A stretch of DNA of 64,000 nt from Maribacter orientalis. GTDB lineage: Bacteria > Bacteroidota > Bacteroidia > Flavobacteriales > Flavobacteriaceae. The notes under the pieces were generated by a model. It did no database searches, was not told the DNA's origin, and saw nothing but the letters and a program-made list of their open reading frames with translations. The position numbers and the translations under genes were made by a program. Below are positions 56,075 to 64,000 of this stretch, piece after piece; position 1 is the first letter of the stretch; each line of letters starts with the position of its first letter. The stretch lies in NCBI RefSeq assembly GCF_900109345.1, contig NZ_FNZN01000001.1:317883-381882 (forward strand), read 5' to 3'.

Positions 56075-57256
56075 TTATTGCGATTCATTGGCCTTCAAAA
56101 CCCGTAACAGGTTAGCACCAAGTATTTTATAGATATCTTTTTCACTGTATCCTTTTTCTACCAAAACCTTTGTGATTTTTGAATAATCGGTAACATCGTC
56201 TAATTGTTTTGGCGGTTGATAAATACCGTCAAAATCAGAACCTATTCCCACATAATCTACACCTACGAGGTTTATTACGTATTCTATATGTTGAATAACC
56301 CAATCAAAAGGCGCACGTAGTTCAAAGGACTCTTCGGCATACTTTCTATACATAGATTCTTCCGCATGATATGAAAGCATACCGGTTTTTACGATGGAGT
56401 CTATTTCCGCTTTGTGCTTTTCAAGAAATGCAGTTTCTCTTGGTTCAACTGAAGGATCTATAAACCCTGAATTAAAATTGATCTGGATTACCCCACCATT
56501 TTTGGCAACTGCTTTTATTTGGTCGTCCTTTAGATTTCGTTTGTGCGGACAAAGCGTATACACCGAACTATGTGAGGCAATAACGGGCTTTTTGGTAGTT
56601 GCAATAACATCGTAAAACGTTTGCTCGCCAACGTGAGAGATATCTACCATAATCCCCAAAGCATTCATTTTTTTAACCACTTCTTTTCCAAAAGCTGTGA
56701 GTCCTTTTTTACCTTCGGAATTCATTACACCTTCCGGATTGGTCTCATCTGAAGCACTAGTTGCCCAAGGTGTTGAATTGTTCCATGTCAACGTAATATA
56801 CCGAACACCCCGATTGTAAAGAGCTTCCATTTTGTCCAAATCGTTTTCAAATTGATGGCCGCCTTCCAGTCCGATTAATGCGGCAATTTTATGCTGTTTT
56901 ATTACTTTTTGAAGTTCCTTTGAATTACCAACTTTTACTATTTTATCAGGATTTCGCTTTATAACGGCATCCAAACTATCTATTTGCCTATGGGCAAATG
57001 CATACGGATTCAGCTGGTCTCCATCGCTCCAAACCGAAAAGAATTGTACGTCAACACCACCTTTCTTCATCCTATTGAGGTCGCTGTGAGTTTTACCTTT
57101 TAAATCAGTATCGAAAACGAAACCCTTTTCCATCGTTTGGGTAAGAAAATCGTTGTGCGTATCCACGAAAATGGCTTTTTTATGGATGTTTTCATAGTTC
57201 TGGGCACTTAGTTGAACAGTTACAATTAGGCTGAAGAATAGAAGTTTTATTTTCAT
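56075..57256 (-). CDS. Exported membrane dipeptidase (M19 family)
   Basis: A 393-residue M19 dipeptidase with a signal peptide (LLFFSLIVTVQLSAQ). Zinc-binding residues: IFVDTHNDFL (His-x-Asp), GLEGGHQFE (bridging Glu), DISHVGEQTF and IASHSSVY (His), GIGSDFDG (Asp). It cleaves dipeptides in the periplasm. Located after the tricorn-like protease and M28 peptidase, so the three could act in series on extracellular peptides. The gap before it contains a DUF6090 relic. Confidence 0.93.
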   Translation of the reverse strand: MKIKLLFFSLIVTVQLSAQNYENIHKKAIFVDTHNDFLTQTMEKGFVFDTDLKGKTHSDLNRMKKGGVDVQFFSVWSDGDQLNPYAFAHRQIDSLDAVIKRNPDKIVKVGNSKELQKVIKQHKIAALIGLEGGHQFENDLDKMEALYNRGVRYITLTWNNSTPWATSASDETNPEGVMNSEGKKGLTAFGKEVVKKMNALGIMVDISHVGEQTFYDVIATTKKPVIASHSSVYTLCPHKRNLKDDQIKAVAKNGGVIQINFNSGFIDPSVEPRETAFLEKHKAEIDSIVKTGMLSYHAEESMYRKYAEESFELRAPFDWVIQHIEYVINLVGVDYVGIGSDFDGIYQPPKQLDDVTDYSKITKVLVEKGYSEKDIYKILGANLLRVLKANESQ

Positions 57257-57274
57257 TTTTAGTTTATTATCTGG

Positions 57275-57326
57275 TTTAGATAGTTCGTTATTTTCTTCTA
57301 AGAGATTTTCTAAAGAATTTAATCAT
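57275..57326 (-). pseudogene. N-terminal relic of a DUF6090 gene
   Basis: ATGATTAAATTCTTTAGAAA at 57326 reads MIKFFRK, identical in protein to the start of the DUF6090 gene at 55286 and with the same first 15 bases, but then shifts frame and stops (…SLRRK*). A +1 frame reading LLEENNELSKPDNK resembles the LLLEGKTTKYF that should follow. Too short to be functional; seen 20 bp after the tricorn-like gene stop. Confidence 0.5.
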
Positions 57327-57346
57327 TAGTCCATCTTTCTAAGTTC

Positions 57347-60300
57347 TTAATTCCCTGTTGCTGGTTTTGAAAATTTTGGTGGAACAATAGTCGTTTTTAC
57401 TTCTAATTGTTTCAATAATTCTTGGACCGCGCGTATTAGTTGTGGGTCTTTATCTTTGGACAAGGATAATGCATCTTGCCTCACTTCAATATCTGGGGAA
57501 ACCCCTATGTTTTCTGCAATCCATTTGTTGTTAATAGGATCAAATACCGCATTATCTGGAGAGGTCAGTGCACCACCATCTACCAAAGCATAATGAACGG
57601 AGGATTTTACCAATCCGCCCCAAGTGGTCATACCAATAAGCTTACCTGCTTTTTGCTGTCTAAAAACCCATGGAAAGAAATCTCCTCCAGAACCGGCCAT
57701 TTCGTTGATCAATAGCACCTTTGGTCCCAAAATACCAGCGGGCAATTGCATGGGTTTTCCATTGGGTACTTCGTTCGTTAAACCTGCCCGTAAGCTTCGG
57801 GTCATAAGGTCTACCATGTAATCGTCTAGCAGTCCGCCGCCATTAAAACGTTCGTCTATGACTGCTCCATCTTTGTCTTGCTGTGCAAAATAATAGCGGT
57901 TAAAGGACACGTAGCCTTGACCCGAGGTATTGGGCACCCAAACATAGCCCAATCTGCCATTGGAAAGCGAATCTACTATTCTACGATTATCTTCTACCCA
58001 TGTACGTTGCCGTAACGAGTTTTCACTTTTTATCGGATTTACAATTTCTTTCCATGCTCCTTCAAAAGTTGGTTCACTATTGATGTGTACTATGGTTTGC
58101 TTGTCTACCGTGCCATCTAAATGCTTGTAGATATTGTCGGTACCTTTCAGTTCATCGCCGTTGATACCTACTATATAGTAATCGTTTTTTATATTGAGGC
58201 CAGGGGCATCCAAGGGCCCAGATAAACCCGGATTCCAGCTTTCGGTGGTATACATTCTTTTTATTTTCCAACGATTATTCTCAACCGTCATATCCGCTCC
58301 CAGCATTCCCATTTTAGAGTCGGCCACTTCTGGATAATCGCCTCCGAATACAAAACTATGGCCTACGGATAGTTCACCGTTAACTTGATCAAGAACGTAG
58401 GTTAAGTCTGCCCTATGTTTTATAAAAGGAACAAGAGGTGCGTAGCGCTCATAAACAGTGTTCCAATCACGACCATGAAGATTTGGGTCATAAAAATAGT
58501 CGCGCTCATATCGCCATGCTTCTTCGAACATCTGCTTCCATTCCATGGAACGATCCAATTTCATTTGAAGATCTACTTTTACCGTTTTTCCTTTTTCACC
58601 GCTATCTCCTTTGGTGTCCATTACGTTCCATTGCCCGTTTACATTCGCCAATAGATGTTCTCCATTACCGGTAATGGATACCTTTTCTACACCGGAAATG
58701 AAGTCTTTACTTTTTTGATCTTCCAGTGTAAACTTTTTAAGGGCTAGACCTTTTTCGTTGGGTACATATTCTCCAAGAAATATAGCACCCTCTGGCCCCG
58801 CTGCAATAAAGCTGTATTCTCGTTCAGGAACAGGGAGTGATAAAGTACGTCGGCTTAAATTCTCAAAATCTATTTTTACGGTCTTTTTTGGAGCCTTTTC
58901 GTCCTTTCCTTTTTTATTCTTTTTTTTATCGCCCTCTTTTTTGTCGTCGGTTTCCTTATCAGGGGTTTCCTCATCACTTTTTGGTTTAAAAGGGGAGGGG
59001 TCATCTTGTTGTAAATTAATAATATAGGCAGCATACGAGGGACTGGCAGACATCGAACTTGTATTTGCCCAACCGGAGCCCAATGCCACTTCGGTACTGG
59101 CTAAAAAGTAAAATTGTTTGTGGTTTAGATCCCAAGCGGGGGAGAACGAATCTGCAAAAACATCGGTAATCGCTCTTTTTTGTCCGTCTTTGACCGACCA
59201 GATAAAAATCTGTCTAAAGTTATTGCTACCAGCTTTGGCATATGCGAGCCAATTGGAATCAGGCGACCAGTTCAAGGTAATGCTACCGCGTTCTATATTA
59301 GTACCCCCAACATCGATGGTCTGTATGGCTTTTGTTTCTAAATTTAATACCCGTAAACGCACGTCGTCATCTACAAAAGCAATATATTTTGCGTCTGGTG
59401 ACCAACTAGGATCCCATGCCATCTTAGATTCTCCGATAGCGATTGACGTAGGTGTATCCAACCCGTCTTGTGATGCCAACATAAGACTATATTCTTTTCC
59501 TTCTATATCCGAGAACCAAGCCAATTGATTGCCTTTTGGTGACCAGATGGGTGCTCTATCTGCGGCATTGGCAGTTTCCGTTATATTTCTTGAATCGCCA
59601 AACTCTACGGGTATCGTAAAAATATCACCTCGTGATTCAACAATCATCCGCTTTCCATTAGGGGATAAGGATGCAGCGCTTGCTGAGGAACTTACATCTT
59701 CCCATTGGGTGGCGGCCCATGGAAAATCTCCAATAATATCTATTTGTAATTGTTTTGTTGTTTTCGTATTTAAATCCAAAAGGTGCAGATAACCTTCATG
59801 TTCGTAAGCTAGTGCGTTCTCATTTCCTGCTAACCATTTAACATCTGCACCTTTGAATTCGGTAATTTGCTGTAATTCTTTGGTTTTTGTATCGTAAGAC
59901 CAAATGTTGGCAACCAAGTCACGATCCGATATAAAATAAACAACATCGCCCAACCAAAGTGGTTGAATGTCAGTTGTGCTCTCGTTGGGCAATAATTCTT
60001 CTTCGGATGTTGAGGTGTTCAAAATAATCAAAGGTGTATTTTGACCTCCTCTGTACCCACGCCATTCGCTGTCCCAACGGCTTACCCTATCGATAATCAT
60101 GTGCTCCCCTTCAGGGGCAAAAGCACCATCAAAACCCCATTGTGGATGAACCAACGAAGGTATATTCTCCGTAACGCCAGTAGTCCATAAACGATTATAA
60201 GGACTTGGTGCGGTATCTCGATTACTAGCGTAGAGAATACGTGTACCATCGTTGCTCCATCCCCTTGCCAAAGAACCGCTAGGGTGCCATGTAATTTGTT

Positions 60301-60628
60301 TGGCCTCACCACCTTCCGTGGGCACTACATAGACCGCTTGATATCCCGTACGATTGGAAGAAAAAGCGATCCGGTTACCGTCTGGCGAAAAATACGGATT
60401 GGATTCCACCGCTTGTGTACTTGTAATTCTTTTCGCTTCGCCACCATTTATGTTGCTCATCCAAATATCACCACCATAGGCAAATGTAATATGTGAACTG
60501 CTGATATCGGGTTGACGCAATAATCTAGTGCCTTGTGCTTCTAGGGTTACAATTGCTAAAAATGGGATTGCGATAAGTGTAAATAGTAGTTTAAGGTTGC
60601 GTTGTTTTAGGGAGTCCAATTGGTTCAT
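57347..60628 (-). CDS. Exported tricorn-like S41 protease
   Basis: A 1093-residue protease. The ATG at 60628 is used because the upstream start would be a TTG. It has a signal/anchor segment (LLFTLIAIPFLAIVTLEAQ), a long beta-propeller of PD40 repeats (YFSPDGNRIAFSSN, SPKGNQLAWFS, WSPDAKYIAFVDDD), a Lys/Glu-rich linker around residues 555-590, a tricorn C1-like domain, a PDZ-like region and the S41 catalytic part with GSGGDFFPW (nucleophile Ser about residue 980). Tricorn proteases shorten oligopeptides processively. Follows the M28 gene by 26 bp in the same operon. Confidence 0.92.
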   Translation of the reverse strand: MNQLDSLKQRNLKLLFTLIAIPFLAIVTLEAQGTRLLRQPDISSSHITFAYGGDIWMSNINGGEAKRITSTQAVESNPYFSPDGNRIAFSSNRTGYQAVYVVPTEGGEAKQITWHPSGSLARGWSNDGTRILYASNRDTAPSPYNRLWTTGVTENIPSLVHPQWGFDGAFAPEGEHMIIDRVSRWDSEWRGYRGGQNTPLIILNTSTSEEELLPNESTTDIQPLWLGDVVYFISDRDLVANIWSYDTKTKELQQITEFKGADVKWLAGNENALAYEHEGYLHLLDLNTKTTKQLQIDIIGDFPWAATQWEDVSSSASAASLSPNGKRMIVESRGDIFTIPVEFGDSRNITETANAADRAPIWSPKGNQLAWFSDIEGKEYSLMLASQDGLDTPTSIAIGESKMAWDPSWSPDAKYIAFVDDDVRLRVLNLETKAIQTIDVGGTNIERGSITLNWSPDSNWLAYAKAGSNNFRQIFIWSVKDGQKRAITDVFADSFSPAWDLNHKQFYFLASTEVALGSGWANTSSMSASPSYAAYIINLQQDDPSPFKPKSDEETPDKETDDKKEGDKKKNKKGKDEKAPKKTVKIDFENLSRRTLSLPVPEREYSFIAAGPEGAIFLGEYVPNEKGLALKKFTLEDQKSKDFISGVEKVSITGNGEHLLANVNGQWNVMDTKGDSGEKGKTVKVDLQMKLDRSMEWKQMFEEAWRYERDYFYDPNLHGRDWNTVYERYAPLVPFIKHRADLTYVLDQVNGELSVGHSFVFGGDYPEVADSKMGMLGADMTVENNRWKIKRMYTTESWNPGLSGPLDAPGLNIKNDYYIVGINGDELKGTDNIYKHLDGTVDKQTIVHINSEPTFEGAWKEIVNPIKSENSLRQRTWVEDNRRIVDSLSNGRLGYVWVPNTSGQGYVSFNRYYFAQQDKDGAVIDERFNGGGLLDDYMVDLMTRSLRAGLTNEVPNGKPMQLPAGILGPKVLLINEMAGSGGDFFPWVFRQQKAGKLIGMTTWGGLVKSSVHYALVDGGALTSPDNAVFDPINNKWIAENIGVSPDIEVRQDALSLSKDKDPQLIRAVQELLKQLEVKTTIVPPKFSKPATGN

Positions 60629-60654
60629 TTTTTGGTTTGATTTTTTGGTTTGAT

Positions 60655-62160
60655 TCAATTTTTAATAGGAACTTCAGGTACTTTACTATACAAGACATTG
60701 GCCGCGGCTTCATACTTGTCACCTTTTATCCAATAAGGTCTTTCTGGGTCATTCGCAATAGACCGTCCTGAAAGTATATATCCTTGATAAAATTTTACCA
60801 AATAATCATAATCTAAACTATCAGCCTCATCAGCGGCTTGATGGTAGTATTTATTGATTTCGTCATCAAAGGCATCAAAACCTGTAGAGTAGGTGGGGGC
60901 AGGGATGCCAATTTTAGCAAAACTTACATTGTCGCTGCGGTCAAAAAGGCCTTCTTCTGGCGCTACCTCATCAATATCCAAGGCTTTTAAGCCAAAGGTC
61001 TTAGCGCCTTCAATCATTTTATCTTTTGCTGTTGTACGGTTTAACCCGGCAATAGTGGCCAAACTGGTATTATTATAACCACCACCATCAGTATTAAAAC
61101 AATATATCATTTGTTCTAGAGGCAAAACAGGGTGCTGAACATAATATTGGCTTCCCAATAACCCCATTTCTTCCCCTGTAAACAAGATAAAAAGGGCTGA
61201 GCGTTTTGTGGGATATTTAGCCAAGTTTTCCGCCATGGTCAAAACAGCAGTAGTGCCAATGGCATTGTCACGGGCTCCATTGTAAATACTATCTCCTTTA
61301 GCATCGGGTTTGCCGATTCCAATATGGTCATAATGTGCTGAATATATCACATATTCGTTTTTAAGTTTAGAATCCGTTCCCTCTAAAACTCCAACTACAT
61401 TTTGGCTTTGGATAATTGCCTTTTGAATACCATTACTCTTAATTTTAATTTTTAAGGTTTCAGCACCCAATTTATCTAATTCCTCTTGACTGGTTTGAAC
61501 CCATGCATAGAGTGGTAAAGGCTCTTTTTCACCTTCGGTAAGACTAACACGTTCTTCAAATGCATGTTTAAAACGTGGCCAAATGGCATCTTCAAAAGCA
61601 CCTATTTCTATTAAACCTTTTGCGCCATTTTTTATAGCTAGTTCCCTTTTTTGTGCTCTACTGCCAAGTGCGGGTCTTAATTCTAAGGCATCGGGAGTAC
61701 CTGCTTTGACTATAATTATTTTATCCTTTACATCTTTACCTTCATAATCATTTTTAAGGCCATAATTTAGGTATATTGCATCCTCTTCACTATTTATAGC
61801 ATCTATATCGAAAGCAACTACTTCTGGGAAACTTACGCCATTGAGTGAAAGATTTATTTTTTCATTTAAATAAAACCGAAACATTTCCACTTTTTGATAG
61901 TAATCACCGCTAGCCGGATTGGGTTTTACCCCATAACTTCGAAAGGTATTGGCCAAATAAGATGCGGCAATTTTTAGTTCTGGTGACCCAGTAGCTCGTC
62001 CTTTTAATGCATCATCGGCTAAAAAATAAATATGACCTTCAATTTCACTTTTACTTACGGTTTCAGATGCTTTTTCTGTGTCGGTTTGCGCTGTAATTAT
62101 GCTTGTTACAATAAGTGTAACAAGCGTTAAACAGTGGTTTTTGAATATTATTCTATTCAT
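60655..62160 (-). CDS. Exported M28 family metallopeptidase
   Basis: A 501-residue aminopeptidase with a signal peptide (LTLVTLIVTSIITAQ), an inserted PA domain (IIVKAGTPDALELRPALGSR) and the M28 zinc site: YSAHYDHIG (His-x-Asp), GARDNAIGTTAVL (Asp), FTGEEMGLLGS (Glu-Glu), NTDGGGYN (Asp). A late His in YHQAADEADSLDYD completes the set. It removes N-terminal residues from peptides outside the cytoplasm. First of the M28-tricorn-M19 peptidase series. Confidence 0.93.
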   Translation of the reverse strand: MNRIIFKNHCLTLVTLIVTSIITAQTDTEKASETVSKSEIEGHIYFLADDALKGRATGSPELKIAASYLANTFRSYGVKPNPASGDYYQKVEMFRFYLNEKINLSLNGVSFPEVVAFDIDAINSEEDAIYLNYGLKNDYEGKDVKDKIIIVKAGTPDALELRPALGSRAQKRELAIKNGAKGLIEIGAFEDAIWPRFKHAFEERVSLTEGEKEPLPLYAWVQTSQEELDKLGAETLKIKIKSNGIQKAIIQSQNVVGVLEGTDSKLKNEYVIYSAHYDHIGIGKPDAKGDSIYNGARDNAIGTTAVLTMAENLAKYPTKRSALFILFTGEEMGLLGSQYYVQHPVLPLEQMIYCFNTDGGGYNNTSLATIAGLNRTTAKDKMIEGAKTFGLKALDIDEVAPEEGLFDRSDNVSFAKIGIPAPTYSTGFDAFDDEINKYYHQAADEADSLDYDYLVKFYQGYILSGRSIANDPERPYWIKGDKYEAAANVLYSKVPEVPIKN

Positions 62161-62304
62161 ATTTAAATGGTTTAGGTCGGTCGTTATTTTTTGAAAGAAA
62201 GGTTTTGATTTTTACCAATTCCCTAATTTAAATTGTTCTTTAATTTCGTGTACAAATAACGCACTGCATAATTGTATTTTTTGTGTTAAGTTTTGATAAT
62301 CAAA

Positions 62305-62418
62305 TTAATAAAACAAAGGCGCAACGAGTGAAATTTCTTTTATAGTATATTTAATATACGTACTAGTTGTGTCTTCATTGAGAAGGTTTTGTCTAGTTTT
62401 TATAAAGAATTTTACCAT
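62305..62418 (-). pseudogene. N-terminal relic of a DUF6090 gene
   Basis: Two bases after the PycTM-like stop an ATG at 62418 opens a 37-codon frame, MVKFFIKTRQNLLNEDTTS, then TYIKYTIKEISLVAPLFY and TAA. It matches the DUF6090 N terminus MIKLFRKIRQNLLLEGKTTKYFKYAVGEIVLV residue by residue through the membrane-helix start (quoted here as MIKLFRKIRQNLLLEGK and KYFKYAVGEIVLV), then breaks off. The body of the protein is absent from the following 140 bp. A functional short peptide is possible but decay is likelier. Confidence 0.65.
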
Positions 62419-62420
62419 AA

Positions 62421-63047
62421 TTATTCAATTCTAAGCACTCCATAATACACTGCCGTTACTAACAATAGAACAAGACTTATTGCCAAAAACCGAATAGACC
62501 GTTGAACGTTTCTGAATTTCCAAGCGGCAATTTTAGAATTGATATATATTTGTTCCCCTAATTGCTCAAAAACCTGTTGCTCATCTAAACTAACATCATA
62601 GAATTTTTTTGAGAATTCTTTGATGGTTCCAAACTTTGTGATGACATCTCCAAAATAGAATACATTGTCACTGTAGTCACCTTCTAATTTTGGAATAAAA
62701 CACCGTACACTATAAAAAATGGAGACGGTGGTAGCGACACCCCAAAGTCCGATAAAGACATAGAATAATATGGCATTAGAAACAGAATGCATAACAGGTG
62801 CCGCACTTTGGTAAATGAAGTTTAGAATAATACCATAAAAAGATAAAATAAGTCCCGCCTTTAGTTCTGAAGCCTTTATAAGACTAGAAACGTAGTTGAT
62901 GGTACCCCAATAGTGATCCACCAATTCTTCAGCATGCCCCTTAGATTTAAGTTCGTCAAGAAGCCCTTTTTCAAAAGCGGTCAACGGATTTTGTTCTTGT
63001 TTGGTTTTGGTATTTGCTTGGTTTTTAGTTTTTAATGGTTTGGTCAT
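62421..63047 (-). CDS. Pycsar effector-like membrane protein (PycTM/DUF5706 family)
   Basis: A 208-residue protein. After a basic, polar start come a helix ELVDHYWGTINYVSSLIKAS and the motif ASELKAGLILSFYGIILNFI (residues 59-78), the family signature in which an 'ADxKAGxLLxxNG' helix opens the first membrane segment. Three hydrophobic helices are visible: about 63-79, 92-115 and 184-205, with a soluble domain of about 65 residues between the second and third. This matches PycTM, the transmembrane effector of Pycsar phage-defence systems, in which binding of cyclic UMP or CMP opens the membrane. The partner cyclase gene lies 27 bp upstream on the same strand. Confidence 0.7.
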   Translation of the reverse strand: MTKPLKTKNQANTKTKQEQNPLTAFEKGLLDELKSKGHAEELVDHYWGTINYVSSLIKASELKAGLILSFYGIILNFIYQSAAPVMHSVSNAILFYVFIGLWGVATTVSIFYSVRCFIPKLEGDYSDNVFYFGDVITKFGTIKEFSKKFYDVSLDEQQVFEQLGEQIYINSKIAAWKFRNVQRSIRFLAISLVLLLVTAVYYGVLRIE

Positions 63048-63074
63048 GCTATAAAATTTAAGACTTCAAAATAG

Positions 63075-64000
63075 TTACTCTAATACATTATAAACTGTTA
63101 ATGGCTGTGCTTTGTTTTTCATGGTAATACTACCTAAATTCTCACATTTAAAGGCCTCTTTAACTTGTTCATAGCAACCCTCGCAAATAATAATTTGATT
63201 TTCTTTTGCGGCGTCCTGTAATCTGGCAGCTGTATTTACGGTATCACCAATTACAGTGTAATCGAGTCGTTTTAAGGTTGCCGATCCAATATTACCTGAA
63301 ATCATTTCACCGCTTTTTATACCTATGGATACCTTGGGTTTAAAATTTTCTTTATTCTCTACGTTAGGAAATCCATTTACTTGGTTTCTTATTGCCAAAG
63401 CGGCATCAATGGCGCGATCTAAATGGTATTCTCCTCTAAATACGGCCATTACAGCATCGCCAATAAATTTATCGATAATACCATCTTGTTCCATTATTTC
63501 TTTGACCATGGCGTCGAAATAGGTGTTCAGCATGGTCACAACGATATCTGGACTGGTAGTTTCACTAATTTTCGTAAAGCCACAAACATCTACGAACATT
63601 ACAGTACCCTCAATACTTTCATTAGCCATAATTTTAGATTCATATTCTTGGCCACCCATAAAATTAAGTACGTTTTCATCTACGTACATTCTTAGAATAT
63701 TATTCTCCTTAATCGCCTGCAAGGTTTTTCGAATCTCTCTGGCATGTTTTAAGGTTTTTTCCATGGTCAAGGTAAGATCCTCAAAGTTGATGGGTTTGGT
63801 AATGAAGTCAAAAGCACCACGGTTCATGGCAACACGAATATTTTCCATATCACCATAAGCCGAAACGATTACTGATTTAATCAATGGACTAGATTCATGC
63901 AATTCTGAGAGTAGGGTGAGACCATCCATCTCGGGCATATTGATATCACTTAAAACAATATCTATACCTGGATGCTCAACTAATTTCTCTAGTGCATCAC
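63075..64000 (-). CDS. Response regulator with class III nucleotidyl cyclase output (partial)
   Basis: The frame continues past the window edge; the ATG at 63938 is internal to the receiver domain. Upstream of it IVLSDINMPEMDGL shows the receiver phospho-acceptor Asp, followed by VIVSAYGD and the FITKPIN Lys; then a helical linker with LTMEKTLKHAREIRKTLQAI and the cyclase: FVDVCGFTKIS (metal Asp), DKFIGDAVMAVF (substrate Lys and metal Asp), YTVIGDTVNTAARL (substrate Thr in place of Asp, then Asn/Arg). Lys/Thr is found in bacterial adenylate cyclases; classical Pycsar cyclases make cUMP or cCMP, so product is uncertain. It is 27 bp ahead of the PycTM-like gene. Confidence 0.88.
   Translation of the reverse strand, partial: DALEKLVEHPGIDIVLSDINMPEMDGLTLLSELHESSPLIKSVIVSAYGDMENIRVAMNRGAFDFITKPINFEDLTLTMEKTLKHAREIRKTLQAIKENNILRMYVDENVLNFMGGQEYESKIMANESIEGTVMFVDVCGFTKISETTSPDIVVTMLNTYFDAMVKEIMEQDGIIDKFIGDAVMAVFRGEYHLDRAIDAALAIRNQVNGFPNVENKENFKPKVSIGIKSGEMISGNIGSATLKRLDYTVIGDTVNTAARLQDAAKENQIIICEGCYEQVKEAFKCENLGSITMKNKAQPLTVYNVLE

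Noticed and set aside
59118-59528. 136-codon plus-strand open frame
   Set aside because: Lies entirely antisense to the well-supported tricorn-like protease; composition is that of a reverse-frame shadow.

Overview
The window looks like the chromosome of a marine member of the Flavobacteriaceae (Bacteroidota; a Maribacter/Zobellia/Arenibacter-like relative is plausible, but the genus cannot be fixed from this). The reasons are the AT-rich sequence, many exported lipoproteins with Bacteroidota-type signal peptides, little Shine-Dalgarno signal, several promoters with the Bacteroidota -7 element TAnnTTTG, and families typical of the group (DUF6090, GIN/PspC/PadR operon, DUF2141, GMC plus gluconate-dehydrogenase subunit 3, LytTR regulators). 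I saw no rRNA, tRNA, CRISPR array, insertion sequence or prophage. Both edge genes (a VIT/CCC1 transporter on the left, a response regulator-cyclase on the right) run out of the window.

Region by region. 0-7 kb: transporter end, exported esterase, transketolase-transaldolase pair of the pentose phosphate pathway with a clear terminator, a beta-helix lipoprotein and small exported proteins. 7-15 kb: an M20 amidohydrolase, then a carbohydrate module of sulfatase, GH2 beta-galactosidase and a formylglycine-generating enzyme that keeps both copper-binding cysteines, followed by an orphan LytTR regulator. The module fits desulfation and hydrolysis of a sulfated galactan and carries its own sulfatase activator. 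15-25.6 kb: trxB; an aminotransferase/dipeptide epimerase pair; an envelope-stress type operon DUF4870-NTF2-PadR-PspC-GIN, preceded by a near-perfect palindrome in its promoter; then DUF4442, AIM24-like and DUF2461 genes. 25.6-34.6 kb: MlrC-like peptidase, GMC oxidoreductase with its Tat-exported small subunit, amidohydrolase, nudK, msrA, dacB. 34.6-37 kb: oxyR lying between two decayed genes (a lipocalin-like lipoprotein and a DUF2141 protein). 37-51.4 kb: general metabolism (ADH, PaiB, hydrolases, S9 peptidase, epimerase, PQQ sugar dehydrogenase), a second GMC pair and an O-methyltransferase.

The most unusual part is 51.8-64 kb, all on the minus strand. Reading in the direction of transcription it runs: response regulator-class III nucleotidyl cyclase (partial), a three-helix membrane protein resembling the Pycsar effector PycTM (DUF5706 family), a DUF6090 N-terminal relic, M28 peptidase, tricorn-like S41 protease, a second DUF6090 relic, M19 dipeptidase, an intact DUF6090 gene, a DUF6090 paralogue interrupted by four in-frame TAA codons and no frameshift, an NTF2-like protein, a C-terminal relic of a second response regulator-type cyclase, and finally a TPR-containing membrane adenylate cyclase. 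Cyclic-nucleotide signalling, a Pycsar-like membrane effector and repeatedly duplicated, decaying DUF6090 genes are thus interleaved with exported peptidases. The cyclase/effector pair is the best candidate for an unusual system: a two-component-controlled, Pycsar-like module.
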